A stretch of DNA of 61,964 bases from Bordetella parapertussis (GTDB taxonomy: Bacteria; Pseudomonadota; Gammaproteobacteria; Burkholderiales; Casimicrobiaceae). The position numbers and the translations under genes were made by a program. The stretch lies in NCBI GenBank assembly GCA_943331295.2, contig CALQLA020000032.1, forward strand, positions 1-61,964. The letters are read 5' to 3'. This document shows positions 30,238 to 39,332 of this stretch, in pieces (positions within the stretch are counted from its first letter, which is position 1; each line of letters opens with the position of its first letter). The notes beneath the pieces are model-generated. The model saw only the letters and a program-made list of their open reading frames with translations. It was not told the origin of the DNA and searched no databases.

Positions 30238-31635
30238 CTAGGTAATCACGCCCAGCATGCGCGGGAAGAACAGCGTCAGCGCGGGCCAGTAGGTCACCAC
30301 CAGCAGGAAGACGAGCATCGTGAGCAGCCACGGCCAGACGGCGATGGTGAGCTCGGTGATGCCCATCTTGGTGATCCCGGAGGCCACGTAGAGGTTGAGG
30401 CCGACCGGCGGGTGGCACATGCCGACCTCCATGTTGACCACCATCATGATCCCGAAGTGGACCGGGTCGATGCCGAGCTTCATCGCCACCGGGAACAGGA
30501 TCGGCGCCATGATCAGCACGATCGACGAGGGCTCCATCACGTTCCCGGCGAGCAGCAGCACGATGTTCGTGAACAGCAGGAAGGCGACCACGCCGAGGCC
30601 CTTGTCCAGCATCCAGGCGGCGAGCTCCTGCGGAATCTGCTCCGAGGTCATCAGGTACGAGAACATCACCGCGTTGGTGATGATGTACAGCAGCATCGCC
30701 GACATGTTCGCGGAGTCGAGCAGCACCTTGGGGCACTTCGAGAGCGTCATGTCCTTGTAGACGAACACCGCGACGAAGAAGGCGTAGACGGCGCTCATCG
30801 CGGCGGCTTCGGTCGGCGTGAAGATGCCGGTGTAGATGCCGCCGATGACGACGATGATCAGCAGCAGTCCCCAGATGCTCTCGCGGAAGGCGGCCGCCCG
30901 CTCTCCCCACGATGCCTTGGGCTGGCGCGGGTAGTTGTTCTTGCGCGCGAGCCACCAGGTGGTGAAGCCGAGGAGCGTGGCAAGCACCAGCCCGGGCACG
31001 ATGCCGGCGATGAACAGCGCGCCGACCGACGTGTTGGTGGCCACCGCGTACATCACCATCACGATCGACGGCGGGATCAGGATGCCGAGCGCGCCGGACG
31101 TGGTGATGACCCCGGCGCCGAAGCGGGCCGGGAAGCCCTGCTTGATCATCGCCGGCAGGATGATCGAGCCGATCGCCACCACGGTGGCGGGCGAACTCCC
31201 GGAGACCGCGGCGAACAGCGCGCAGGCCATCACGCCGGCGAGCCCCAGCCCGCCGGCCCAGTGCCCGACCATCGACGAGGCGAAGTTGATCATCCGCTTG
31301 GCGACGCCGCCGTGGGTCAGGAAGTTGCCGGCCAGGATGAAGAACGGGATCGCCATGATCTCGAACTTCTCGATGCCGGTGAACAGCTTCAGCGCCACCG
31401 ACTCGATCGGCACCGTGGTCATGGTGAACAGGTAGGTGAGCACGGTGAGGCCGAGCGAGATCGAGATCGGCATCCCGGTCAGCATCAGCCCGAACAGCAG
31501 CGCGAAGATGATCCAGGCGTTGGCGATGCCGATGCCCGCAAGCTTCAGCACCACGGGAATCGCGATCAGCACGACCGGGATGACCGCCGGCCAGCGCGGG
31601 CCCACCTCGGCGTGTTCCGGCACAAGGACGCTCAT
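30238..31635 (-). CDS. dctM: TRAP transporter large permease subunit (DctM)
   Basis: The ion-coupled transport channel of a TRAP system. The 465 residues hold about twelve hydrophobic segments. Family-typical motifs are LFGLMLTGMPISISLGL near residue 45, the SGSSPATVVAIGSIILPAM segment, GALGILIPPSIVMVMYAV, and NMEVGMCHPPVGLNLYVASG near the C-terminus. It is the last gene of a dctP-dctQ-dctM operon, 37 bp after dctQ, with a hairpin behind it. The first 30 residues are an extra hydrophobic stretch before the usual DctM start, so the true start may be slightly internal. Confidence 0.93.
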   Translation of the reverse strand: MSVLVPEHAEVGPRWPAVIPVVLIAIPVVLKLAGIGIANAWIIFALLFGLMLTGMPISISLGLTVLTYLFTMTTVPIESVALKLFTGIEKFEIMAIPFFILAGNFLTHGGVAKRMINFASSMVGHWAGGLGLAGVMACALFAAVSGSSPATVVAIGSIILPAMIKQGFPARFGAGVITTSGALGILIPPSIVMVMYAVATNTSVGALFIAGIVPGLVLATLLGFTTWWLARKNNYPRQPKASWGERAAAFRESIWGLLLIIVVIGGIYTGIFTPTEAAAMSAVYAFFVAVFVYKDMTLSKCPKVLLDSANMSAMLLYIITNAVMFSYLMTSEQIPQELAAWMLDKGLGVVAFLLFTNIVLLLAGNVMEPSSIVLIMAPILFPVAMKLGIDPVHFGIMMVVNMEVGMCHPPVGLNLYVASGITKMGITELTIAVWPWLLTMLVFLLVVTYWPALTLFFPRMLGVIT

Positions 31636-31672
31636 TTGGCCACCCCCGAGGTTGCGGCCATCCAGGCGGCGC

Positions 31673-32281
31673 TCATGATTTCCCCTCCTTGAGCGGCGCC
31701 GGATGCAGGTTGTCGTCCATCGCGTAGACGTTCATGTCCTTGATGTCCTCGATGCCCTCGACGTGGGCGACGTCATGGTGGGGCAGCTCGCCGGTGCGGA
31801 AGAACGTGACCGCGACCTGCAGGAACCGGAAGCACATCAGGTAGGAGCCGACCGGGATGCAGAGGTAGACGATCCACTTCGGCACCTCGAGGTCCGGCGA
31901 CACCGACGAGGTGTGGGCGATATCCCAGACGAAGGTGGCCCCCAGCGAGCCGACGATCGCGGTGAACGTGGCGCCGGCGAGCAGGCCGAACAGCACGTAG
32001 GCCTTGCGGGTGTCCGGCGGCAGGCGGTTGATCATCACGTCGACGCCGACGTGGATGCCGGTGCGCACGCCGTAGGCGGCGCCGAACTTCGCCATCCACA
32101 CGAACATGTAGATGCAGAGCTCCTGCGACCACGTGAGGTCGATCGCGAGCAGGAAGTCCTGCACGCCGGGAATGGGCAACCCCGCCGCATACCGGTGGAC
32201 CACCGCGACGAAGATGAGAAGCGTGGCTGCGCCCATGAGGAACGCGATCAGCCACTCCTCGAGATGATCCAGGAATTTCAT
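31673..32281 (-). CDS. dctQ: TRAP transporter small permease subunit (DctQ)
   Basis: The small membrane partner of DctM. The 202 residues contain four hydrophobic segments in the first 160. WSQELCIYMFVWMAKFGAAY and RTGIHVGVDVMINRLP are the DctQ signature region. A strong ribosome-binding site (GGGAGGGGG) precedes the ATG. The C-terminal 40 residues are a charged cytoplasmic tail. It follows dctP by 92 bp, with an intercistronic hairpin between. Confidence 0.93.
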   Translation of the reverse strand: MKFLDHLEEWLIAFLMGAATLLIFVAVVHRYAAGLPIPGVQDFLLAIDLTWSQELCIYMFVWMAKFGAAYGVRTGIHVGVDVMINRLPPDTRKAYVLFGLLAGATFTAIVGSLGATFVWDIAHTSSVSPDLEVPKWIVYLCIPVGSYLMCFRFLQVAVTFFRTGELPHHDVAHVEGIEDIKDMNVYAMDDNLHPAPLKEGKS

Positions 32282-32318
32282 TTGCCCCCTCCCAGCCGGT
32301 CCGGGTTACGTCGACCCC

Positions 32319-32340
32319 GGGGCTGCGCTTCGCGCGCCCC
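32319..32340 (-). promoter_or_regulatory. Intercistronic hairpin after dctP
   Basis: A 9-bp stem (GGGGC-GCGC / GCGC-GCCCC) with one bulged T and a 3-nt loop lies between dctP and dctQ. It starts 33 bp after the dctP stop on the minus strand. No U-run follows. A stem here can shield the dctP part of the message from exonucleases and so raise binding protein over permease. Confidence 0.5.
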
Positions 32341-32373
32341 ACGGTGACAGTACCTGTTTTTTGCGGCGCCGTG

Positions 32374-33372
32374 TTACGGGTTGAAACCCGTTTCCTTGTA
32401 GACCGCCTGGATCGTTTCCTTGCCGATCCGCGCCTCGTTTTCCTTGTGCACGGCGACCAGCGCCTTCTTCATCGCCGCCTTCTGCTCAGGCGTCAGCGTG
32501 AGGATCTCGGTGCGGCCGGTCTTCTTCACGGCCTCGAGCGCGTCGTCGTTTTCCTTCTTCGCGATGTCGTTGGCGAACTTGGTGGCGTCCTTCATCGCGC
32601 CTTCGAGCGTCGTGCGCACGTCCGCCGGCAGGCCGTCCCAGAACTTCTTGTTCACGATGACGGCATAGCCGAGGTACCCGTGGTCGGTCAGCGCGAGGAA
32701 TTTCTGCACTTCCTGCATCTTCTGCGTGTAGAAATTGGACGGCGGGTTCTCGGTGCCGTCGACCACGCCGGTCTGCAGCGCCTGGTAGACCTCGGAGAAA
32801 GCCATCACCTGCGGTATCGCGCCCAGCGCCTTCATCTGGTCGCCGAGGACCTTCGACGACTGGATCCGCATCTTCTGGCCCTTGTAGTCGGCGGGAACGC
32901 GGACGGCCTTGTTGGCGCTCATCACCTTGAAGCCGTTGTCCCAGTACGCGAGGCCCACGATGCCCTTGCCCTCGAGCTTCTTCAGCAGGCCGGCGCCCAC
33001 CGGGCCCTGCGTGACCCGGTGCAGCTCGTTGTAGTCGTCGAAGATGTACGGCAGGTCGAACACCTCGAATTCGCGCAGCCCGAGGGGGCCGAACTTGGCG
33101 AGCGACGGCGCCAGCATCTGCACCGATCCGAGCTGCACGGCCTCCATCTCCTCGCCGTCCTTGAACAGCGAGCTGTTGGGATAGACCTCGATCTTGACGC
33201 GGCCCTTGGTCCGCTCCTCGGCGAGCTTCTTGAAGTACTCGGCAGCCTTGCCCTTCGGCGTGTCGACGGCGACGACATGGCTGAACTTGATGACGATCGG
33301 CTGCTGCGCGGACGCAGCGGTGGCGGCGAAACAGGCCACCGCGGACAGCGCGACGGCGAATGCGAATCTCAT
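32374..33372 (-). CDS. dctP: TRAP C4-dicarboxylate-type binding protein DctP
   Basis: The periplasmic receptor of the second TRAP system. The 332 residues have a signal peptide (cleavage near ASAQQ, residue 22) and a DctP fold typical of C4-dicarboxylate receptors. IKFSHVVAVDTPKGKAA opens the mature protein; QKMRIQSSKV carries the conserved substrate arginine, and GTENPPSNFYTQKM is the usual ligand-pocket segment. Malate, succinate or fumarate are likely ligands by family, not proven. It is first in the operon with a GGAGAGG ribosome-binding site. Confidence 0.92.
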   Translation of the reverse strand: MRFAFAVALSAVACFAATAASAQQPIVIKFSHVVAVDTPKGKAAEYFKKLAEERTKGRVKIEVYPNSSLFKDGEEMEAVQLGSVQMLAPSLAKFGPLGLREFEVFDLPYIFDDYNELHRVTQGPVGAGLLKKLEGKGIVGLAYWDNGFKVMSANKAVRVPADYKGQKMRIQSSKVLGDQMKALGAIPQVMAFSEVYQALQTGVVDGTENPPSNFYTQKMQEVQKFLALTDHGYLGYAVIVNKKFWDGLPADVRTTLEGAMKDATKFANDIAKKENDDALEAVKKTGRTEILTLTPEQKAAMKKALVAVHKENEARIGKETIQAVYKETGFNP

Positions 33373-33455
33373 GGTCCTCTCCTCGTTACGGGGCCTTCAC
33401 GCACCGTCGCTGCGGCTGGCGGCGGCGGCGTGGGCCACCTGCGAAATGTGGCGCA

Positions 33456-33485
33456 ATTAGGCAACCGCTCCGCGAACATTGTCAA
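33456..33485 (-). promoter_or_regulatory. Probable promoter of the dctPQM operon
   Basis: On the minus strand a perfect -35 TTGACA (33485-33480) is followed after 18 bp by CCTAAT (33461-33456). The expected start near 33449 gives a leader of about 75 nt before dctP. No binding site for a known regulator is recognised. Confidence 0.5.
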
Positions 33486-33529
33486 TGACCGGGATCATGC
33501 CGGCGGCAATTAGCGGCGGCGGGGAGCGC

Positions 33530-33545
33530 CCGGCCGCGCGGCCGG
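33530..33545 (-). terminator. Possible stem after tilS
   Basis: A 6-bp stem CCGGCC / GGCCGG with loop GCGC begins 12 bp after the tilS stop on the minus strand. It is GC-only and has no U-run, so it may terminate accA-tilS weakly or only protect the 3' end. Confidence 0.35.
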
Positions 33546-33556
33546 CGGCAGGCGCC

Positions 33557-35002
33557 TCACTTGAACGCGGCGGGATGCCAGGACAGCGCATAGCCGCGGC
33601 CCGCCGCCTCCGCCGCGAATCCGGCCGCCACGCCGATCCCGGGCACCGCTGCCAGCGTGTCGCCGCACCAGACCAGCGGCCAGCCGTCGCGCTGCCACGC
33701 GGGCATGCCGGCCTGCTGCAGCAGCCGGCGCACGGCATGCCGCGGGCGGTCGCCGGCAAGGCGGATCCGCTCGCCGCCGGCACGGGGACGCACGACGACG
33801 GTGCCGGCGGCGAGCAGCGCCGCGGACAGGCCGGCGCCGGCAACCGGCGCGAACGCGAGGATGCCGTGCGGCAGCCCGAGTTCGGATTCGCCCTGCCACC
33901 CGACGGCATAGGGCGCCGGGACGACCGGGTGGATCGCGATGCGGCCGCGGTGCAGCCCGAACTCGACGCCGGCATGGACGATGCGCACCTGCGCGTCGGG
34001 GGCCGCGCGGACGAACTGCGCATGCATCGCCGCGAGGCGCGCGGCCGAGGGCAGCGGCAGCCCGGTCCGGCGGACGAACCACCGCAGGACGTTGCGCGCC
34101 CTGGGCGGGGAGAGCGCGGCGAGTGCGGCGCGCAGGAGGGTGGGCCAGCCGTCGGCATCGGCCGCGACGGCGGCGCCGGCGTCGAGGGCGGCGAGTTCAT
34201 CCAGCAGCATCGCCGCTTCCGCGCTGTGGGCGGCGGACCGGGCGAGCGTCGAGGGGTAACCGGCGAACGCGCCCGCCAGCCGGGGAGCGATCTCGTGGCG
34301 GAGGAAGTTGCGCCGGATTCCGGTGTCGGCGTTCGACTCGTCGTCGATCCACGCGACGCCGCGGGCGGCGGCATAGGCGTCGATGGCCGCGCGCGGCAGC
34401 GGGAGCAGCGGGCGGAAGAACGTCGCGCCGGCCGCGGCGTGGCTGGACGGCATCGCGGCGAGGCCGAGCGGCCCCGCGCCGCGCAGGAGTTGCAGCAGCA
34501 CCGTCTCGGCCTGGTCGTCGGCGTGATGCGCGAGCGCGACCGGGGCGGCGCCGGCTGCCGCGGCCAGCGCCGCGTAGCGCGCCGCGCGCGCCGTCGCTTC
34601 GAGACTGGCGCCGGGCTGGCGCGGGACCTCGACCCGGCGCACCTCGAGCGGCACGCCGCGCCGCCCGCATTCGGCGGCGCAGAAGCCGGCCCAGTCGTCG
34701 GCATGCGGCGAGAGCCCGTGGTGGACGTGCACGGCGCGAAGCGCAGGCGCCGGGCTGCCAGGAAGGCGCGTCAACGCGCAGAGGGCGTCGAGCAGCACCA
34801 TCGAATCGCGGCCGCCGGACAGCGCGACGACGATGCCGGGCATCGCGGGGAGGTCGGCCAAGGCCGCCCGGATCGCCGCGACCACCGGGTCGGCCCGGCC
34901 GGCCGCGCTGCGTCCCGGCGGCAGGTCGCCCGGCGCCGGCGCGTCCGTCCGGCGCGGGCGCACCCCGCGCTCAGCCGGTGGCGAGCTCCTTGAACTTGCC
35001 AT
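33557..35002 (-). CDS. tilS: tRNA(Ile)-lysidine synthetase
   Basis: It adds lysine to C34 of the CAU-anticodon tRNA-Ile so that it reads AUA and accepts isoleucine. The 481 residues contain the PP-loop ATPase motif SGGRDS (62-67), [17 protein letters not shown] and [19 protein letters not shown], and a C-terminal TilS substrate domain with [20 protein letters not shown]. The chosen start overlaps the accA 3' end by 32 bp; the first 50 residues are Pro/Arg-rich and not conserved, so the true start could be a little further in. Confidence 0.93.
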   Translation of the reverse strand: MASSRSSPPAERGVRPRRTDAPAPGDLPPGRSAAGRADPVVAAIRAALADLPAMPGIVVALSGGRDSMVLLDALCALTRLPGSPAPALRAVHVHHGLSPHADDWAGFCAAECGRRGVPLEVRRVEVPRQPGASLEATARAARYAALAAAAGAAPVALAHHADDQAETVLLQLLRGAGPLGLAAMPSSHAAAGATFFRPLLPLPRAAIDAYAAARGVAWIDDESNADTGIRRNFLRHEIAPRLAGAFAGYPSTLARSAAHSAEAAMLLDELAALDAGAAVAADADGWPTLLRAALAALSPPRARNVLRWFVRRTGLPLPSAARLAAMHAQFVRAAPDAQVRIVHAGVEFGLHRGRIAIHPVVPAPYAVGWQGESELGLPHGILAFAPVAGAGLSAALLAAGTVVVRPRAGGERIRLAGDRPRHAVRRLLQQAGMPAWQRDGWPLVWCGDTLAAVPGIGVAAGFAAEAAGRGYALSWHPAAFK

Positions 35003-35939
35003 AGGACAGGATCTTATCCTCGCGGGCCTCGAGCATCGCGTCGAGGGGCTGCTCCTGCAGTTGCCGCAGCATCTCGGTCAGCACCTTCTTCAGCCCGAGC
35101 ATCATCGCGGCGGGGTCGCGATGCGCGCCGCCCAGGGGCTCGCTGACGACCTTGTCGATCAGCCCCAGCTGCTTCAGCCGGGCGGCGGTGATGCCGAGCG
35201 TTTCCGCGGCTTCGGCCGCGTGCTCCGCGGATTTCCAGAGGATCGACGCGCAGCCCTCGGGCGAGATCACCGAGTACGTCGAGTACTGCAGCATCAGCGT
35301 GATGTCGCCGACGGCGATCGCGAGCGCGCCGCCGGAGCCGCCTTCGCCGATCACGGTGGCGATGATCGGCGTGCGCAACCCGGCCATCTCGAACAGGTTG
35401 CGGCCGATGGCCTCCGACTGCCCCCGCTCCTCGGCATCGATGCCGGGGTAGGCGCCGGGCGTGTCGACGAACGTGAACAGCGGCAGCCCGAACTTCTCGG
35501 CGAGCTTCATGAGCCGCAGCGCCTTGCGGTAGCCCTCGGGCCGCGGCATGCCGAAGTTGCGGTAGATCTTTTCCTTGGTGTCGCGCCCCTTCTGCTGGCC
35601 GATCACCATGCACGGCTGCCCGTTGAAGCGGGCGAGGCCGCCGACGATGGCGGGGTCGTCGGCATACGAACGGTCGCCGTGGAGCTCGCGGAAATCGCCG
35701 AACATCCCGGAGAGGTAGTCGAGCGTGTACGGCCGCTGCGGGTGGCGCGCCACCTGCGCGATCTGCCACGACGACAGCTTGCCGTAGATGTCCCTGGTGA
35801 GCTGCTGGCTCTTCTTCTGCAGCCGGCTGATCTCGTCGGAGATGTCGACCGCCGAATCCTCGTGCACGTAGCGCAACTCGTCGATCTTCGCCTGCAGCTC
35901 GGCGATCGGCTGTTCGAAATCGAGAAAGGTCTGCTTCAT
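34971..35939 (-). CDS. accA: Acetyl-CoA carboxylase carboxyltransferase subunit alpha
   Basis: With AccD it transfers the carboxyl group from carboxybiotin to acetyl-CoA, making malonyl-CoA for fatty acid synthesis. The 322 residues are family length. Core motifs are [40 protein letters not shown] and [17 protein letters not shown]. The ATG at 35939 gives the canonical [16 protein letters not shown]; seven upstream codons are also open. It overlaps tilS, a pairing common in betaproteobacteria. Confidence 0.96.
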   Translation of the reverse strand: MKQTFLDFEQPIAELQAKIDELRYVHEDSAVDISDEISRLQKKSQQLTRDIYGKLSSWQIAQVARHPQRPYTLDYLSGMFGDFRELHGDRSYADDPAIVGGLARFNGQPCMVIGQQKGRDTKEKIYRNFGMPRPEGYRKALRLMKLAEKFGLPLFTFVDTPGAYPGIDAEERGQSEAIGRNLFEMAGLRTPIIATVIGEGGSGGALAIAVGDITLMLQYSTYSVISPEGCASILWKSAEHAAEAAETLGITAARLKQLGLIDKVVSEPLGGAHRDPAAMMLGLKKVLTEMLRQLQEQPLDAMLEAREDKILSYGKFKELATG

Positions 35940-36015
35940 CCGCACGTGAGTTGCCGGCAAGAGGGGCGCTCATCATAGCGCAACCCGCGCCCCTTGCGGC
36001 GACCGCCGCGCGGCG

Positions 36016-36498
36016 TCAGGCGCGCACCGTGCCGGGGTCGAGGAGCATCTCGACGTGGGGAATGCCGTCCTCCTCGAACGGCGCGGTGACGGTGCGAAAG
36101 CCGACGCTCGCGTAGAACGCCTCCAGCCGATGCTGCGCCGCGATGCGCACGACATGCCCGGGAAACTGGCGGGCGGCGCGGGCGATGCCCTCGCGCATCA
36201 GCACGCGGCCGCGGCCGGTGCCCCGATAGGCGGGCGTCGTGAGCACCCGGCCGATCGACGGCTCGATGAACTTGCGTCCCGGGTCGATGAGCCGGAGGTA
36301 CCCGGCGAGCGCGCGCGGGCCGTCGCCGCCGGCCGGCGCGCCGCCCCAGCCGAGCAGGTGCCACGCACGGGCATCCAGCCCGTCGGCATCCTGGAACGCG
36401 CAATGCTGCTCGACGGTGAATACTGCCTGCCGCGCGGCGAGCACGGCGTAGAGGTCGGCGACGCCGAGATCGGGAAGGCGCGACCAATGCCAGTGCAT
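36016..36498 (-). CDS. GNAT acetyltransferase, ElaA family
   Basis: A small GCN5-related N-acyltransferase of the ElaA type; the substrate is unknown. The 160 residues align from MHWHWSRLPDLGVADLYAVL with the ElaA start, then AVFTVEQHCAFQDADGLD, LIDPGRKFIEPSIGRVLTTP and the acetyl-CoA site YRGTGRGRVLMREGI. I choose the ATG at 36498 on this alignment; an upstream ATG at 36528 would add ten residues. It is separated from accA by 76 bp on the same strand. Confidence 0.85.
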   Translation of the reverse strand: MHWHWSRLPDLGVADLYAVLAARQAVFTVEQHCAFQDADGLDARAWHLLGWGGAPAGGDGPRALAGYLRLIDPGRKFIEPSIGRVLTTPAYRGTGRGRVLMREGIARAARQFPGHVVRIAAQHRLEAFYASVGFRTVTAPFEEDGIPHVEMLLDPGTVRA

Positions 36499-36661
36499 CG
36501 GCACGTCGTCCACTGCGTTTGCCGTCATGGCGGTCGGCCGGGCATCGGTCGCCGGCGAGAAAGAAGGAAAGGCGCGCACCATACCCCGGCGCGGGGGGCG
36601 CGTCGAGCGGCAGCGCCGGCCTGCCTGCCGATGGACTAGAATTGCGGCCTTGGGGGAGAAA

Positions 36662-37738
36662 ATGGCGACAGCCAATACAACACACCGGATTGCCGTCATT
36701 CCGGGGGACGGGATCGGCAAGGAAGTGATGCCCGAGGGCCTGCGGGTGCTGGAAGCGGCGGGCCGCCGCTTCGGCATCGCGTTCGACTGGCACGACTTCG
36801 ACTGGAGCTGCGACTACTACGCCCGGCACGGCCGCATGATGCCCGAGGACTGGTGCGCGCAGCTGACGCCGCACGCCGCGATCTACTTCGGCGCGGTCGG
36901 CTGGCCGGCGACGGTGCCCGACCACGTCTCGCTGTGGGGATCGCTGATCCAGTTCCGCCGCGGCTTCGACCAGTACGTGAACATCCGGCCCTGCCGGCTG
37001 ATGCCGGGCATCCCGTCGCCGCTCGCCAACCGCAAGCCGGGCGACATCGACTTCGTCGTCGTCCGGGAGAACACCGAGGGCGAGTACTCGTCGGTGGGCG
37101 GCGCGATCTACCAGGACACCGACCGCGAAGTCGTGTTCCAGCAGGCGGTCTTCTCGCGCAAGGGCGTCGACCGGATCCTGAAGTTCGCGTTCGACCTGGC
37201 AGCGACCCGCCCGGCGCGCCACGTGACCTCGGCGACCAAGTCCAACGGCATCTCGATCTCGATGCCGTACTGGGACAAGCGGGTCAAGGCGATGGCGGCG
37301 AACTATCCGGGCGTCCGCGTCGACCAGTACCACATCGACATCCTCTCCGCGCACTTCGTGCTCCACCCGGATCGCTTCGACGTCGTCGTCGGCTCCAACC
37401 TGTTCGGCGACATCCTGTCCGACCTCGGGCCGGCGGTGTGCGGCACGATCGGCATCGCGCCGTCGGGCAACATCAATCCCGAGCGCCTGTTCCCGTCGCT
37501 GTTCGAGCCCGTGCACGGCTCGGCGCCGGACATCGCGGGCAAGGGGATCGCCAACCCGATCGGCCAGATCTGGTCGGGCGCGATGATGCTCGACCACCTG
37601 GGCCATCCCGAGGCCGGGGCGGCCGTCGTGCGCGCGATCGAGGCGGTGCTGGCGGACCCCGCCGCGCCGCGGACGCCGGACATCGGCGGGAAGGCGACGA
37701 CCGCCGACGTGGGCCGGGCGATCGCCGCCGCGCTGTGA
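36662..37738 (+). CDS. Tartrate dehydrogenase / D-malate dehydrogenase-type decarboxylating enzyme
   Basis: An NAD-dependent beta-hydroxyacid oxidative decarboxylase of the isopropylmalate/isocitrate dehydrogenase superfamily. The 358 residues show RIAVIPGDGIGKEVMPEGL at the N-terminus, VVVRENTEGEYSSVGG, and the metal/NAD segment NLFGDILSDLGPAVCGTIG followed by APSGNINPERLFPSLFEPVH. The full set (GAVGWPATVPDHVSLWGSLI and RGFDQYVNIRPCRLMPG) fits the tartrate dehydrogenase/D-malate dehydrogenase branch (TtuC, DmlA) better than LeuB. GGGGGAGAA precedes the ATG. A TAGAAT -10-like box lies at 36637-36642. It may process a dicarboxylate imported by the TRAP system upstream. Confidence 0.88.
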   Translation: MATANTTHRIAVIPGDGIGKEVMPEGLRVLEAAGRRFGIAFDWHDFDWSCDYYARHGRMMPEDWCAQLTPHAAIYFGAVGWPATVPDHVSLWGSLIQFRRGFDQYVNIRPCRLMPGIPSPLANRKPGDIDFVVVRENTEGEYSSVGGAIYQDTDREVVFQQAVFSRKGVDRILKFAFDLAATRPARHVTSATKSNGISISMPYWDKRVKAMAANYPGVRVDQYHIDILSAHFVLHPDRFDVVVGSNLFGDILSDLGPAVCGTIGIAPSGNINPERLFPSLFEPVHGSAPDIAGKGIANPIGQIWSGAMMLDHLGHPEAGAAVVRAIEAVLADPAAPRTPDIGGKATTADVGRAIAAAL

Positions 37739-37766
37739 GCATTCAAGGCCGCGGCTTGTGCGCGAT

Positions 37767-37788
37767 CAAACTCTCGAGAAATAGTTTG
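37767..37788. promoter_or_regulatory. Inverted repeat upstream of pntAA
   Basis: An interrupted palindrome CAAACT-N10-AGTTTG lies 71 bp before the pntAA start, in the 120-bp gap after the dehydrogenase gene. It is the right size for a dimeric repressor or activator site, but no regulator is identified. A weak TTGTGC / AATAGT promoter pair overlaps it. Confidence 0.3.
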
Positions 37789-37858
37789 TGGCAGCATTAC
37801 GCGACTTCAAAACGCCGGCAGCGCTGACGCGAACCGGTGCATTCCAGGGGGTAAATCC

Positions 37859-38986
37859 ATGCTGATCGGCATTCCACGCGAAACGCGACCGGGCGAGACG
37901 CGCGTCGCGGCAACGCCCGAAACCGTCAAGAAACTGGCGGCGAGCGGCAAGCACGAGCTCGTCGTCGAAAGCGGCGCCGGGCTCACCGCGAGCATCCCGG
38001 ACGCGATGTTCGAGGCCGCCGGCGCGCGCATCGGCACCGCGGCCGAGGCGCTCGGCGCCGACATCGTGCTCAAGGTGCGCGGCCCGACCGACGCCGAGCT
38101 GCCGATGCTCAAGCGCGGCGCGCTGCTGGTTGGCCTCCTCAACCCCTACGACGCCGCGGCCATGGGCACCTGCGCGAATGCCGGCGTCACCGGCTTCGCG
38201 CTCGAATGGCTGCCGCGCATCTCGCGGGCGCAGGCGATGGACGTGCTGTCGTCGCAGTCGAACATCGCCGGCTACAAGGCCGTGATGATCGCGGCCAACG
38301 AGTACCCGCACTTCCTGCCGATGCTGATGACCGCCGCCGGCACGGTCAAGGCCGCACGCGTGCTGGTGATGGGCGTGGGCGTGGCGGGGCTGCAGGCCAT
38401 CGCGACCGCGAAGCGGATGGGTGCCGTGATCGAGGCCTCCGACGTGCGGCCGTCCGTCAAGGACCAGGTCGAGTCGCTGGGCGGCAAGTGGATGGACGTG
38501 CCCTACGCCAACGACGAGGAGCGCCAGATCGCCGAGGGCGTGGGCGGCTACGCCCGGCCGATGCCGCCGGAGTGGATGGCGCGCCAGGCGGGCGTCGTGC
38601 ACGAGCGCTGCAAGCAGATGGACATCGTCATCACCACCGCGCTGATCCCGGGCCGGCCGGCGCCGAAGCTGATCAAGGCGGCAACGGTCGCGGCGATGAA
38701 GCCGGGCTCGGTGCTGGTCGACCTCGCGATCGAGCAGGGCGGCAACGTCGAAGGTGCCGAACTGGGCAAAGTCGTCGACAAGAACGGCGTCAAGATCGTC
38801 GGCATCCCGAACCTCGCGACGACGGTGCCCGCCGACGCCAGCGCGCTGTACGCGCGCAACGTGCTCAACTTCCTCGCGTTGTCGCTCAATGCCAAGACCG
38901 GCGATTTCAGCGTGCCGAAGGATGACGAGATCATCGTCGCCACCCTGATCTGCGAGAACGGCCAGGTCGTGCCGCGCAAGAGCTGA
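37859..38986 (+). CDS. pntAA: NAD(P) transhydrogenase subunit alpha part 1 (NAD-binding)
   Basis: The NAD(H)-binding domain I of the proton-translocating transhydrogenase, which uses the proton gradient to make NADPH from NADH. The 375 residues resemble alanine dehydrogenase in fold: [20 protein letters not shown] at the N-terminus, the Rossmann segment [20 protein letters not shown] and the domain-I loop [11 protein letters not shown]. The alpha subunit is split in two genes, as in Rhodospirillum and many alpha- and betaproteobacteria. Confidence 0.95.
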   Translation: MLIGIPRETRPGETRVAATPETVKKLAASGKHELVVESGAGLTASIPDAMFEAAGARIGTAAEALGADIVLKVRGPTDAELPMLKRGALLVGLLNPYDAAAMGTCANAGVTGFALEWLPRISRAQAMDVLSSQSNIAGYKAVMIAANEYPHFLPMLMTAAGTVKAARVLVMGVGVAGLQAIATAKRMGAVIEASDVRPSVKDQVESLGGKWMDVPYANDEERQIAEGVGGYARPMPPEWMARQAGVVHERCKQMDIVITTALIPGRPAPKLIKAATVAAMKPGSVLVDLAIEQGGNVEGAELGKVVDKNGVKIVGIPNLATTVPADASALYARNVLNFLALSLNAKTGDFSVPKDDEIIVATLICENGQVVPRKS

Positions 38987-39008
38987 CACCCATCCGTCTG
39001 GAGGAAAC

Positions 39009-39332
39009 ATGGCCACCGCCGTAGACCCGATCGTCTTCTACCTCATCATCTTCGTGCTGGCGATCGTCGTCGGCTACCACGTCGTCTGGAGCGTGACGCC
39101 TGCGCTGCACACGCCGCTCATGTCGGTGACCAACGCGATCTCCGGGATCATCCTGGTCGGCGCGATGCTCGCCGCCGGCCCGCAGGTCTTCGACTGGGGC
39201 GGCTGGGTCGGCGTGCTCGCCGTCGCGCTCGCGTCCGTCAACGTGTTCGGCGGGTTCCTGGTGACCGCGCGAATGCTGGAGATGTTCCGCAAGAAGGAGC
39301 CGAAGGCCAAGCCTGCGGAGCAGAAATCATGA
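39009..39332 (+). CDS. pntAB: NAD(P) transhydrogenase subunit alpha part 2 (membrane)
   Basis: The small membrane part of the transhydrogenase, contributing three to four helices to the proton channel (domain II). The 107 residues contain hydrophobic segments at about 8-27, 41-57 and 64-84, with family-typical [24 protein letters not shown] lies 6 bp before the ATG. Its stop overlaps the pntB start (ATGA). Confidence 0.94.
   Translation: MATAVDPIVFYLIIFVLAIVVGYHVVWSVTPALHTPLMSVTNAISGIILVGAMLAAGPQVFDWGGWVGVLAVALASVNVFGGFLVTARMLEMFRKKEPKAKPAEQKS

Noticed and set aside
36662..37738. 3-isopropylmalate dehydrogenase (LeuB)
   Set aside because: The substrate-region sequence matches the tartrate/D-malate dehydrogenase branch better and no leu genes are nearby.
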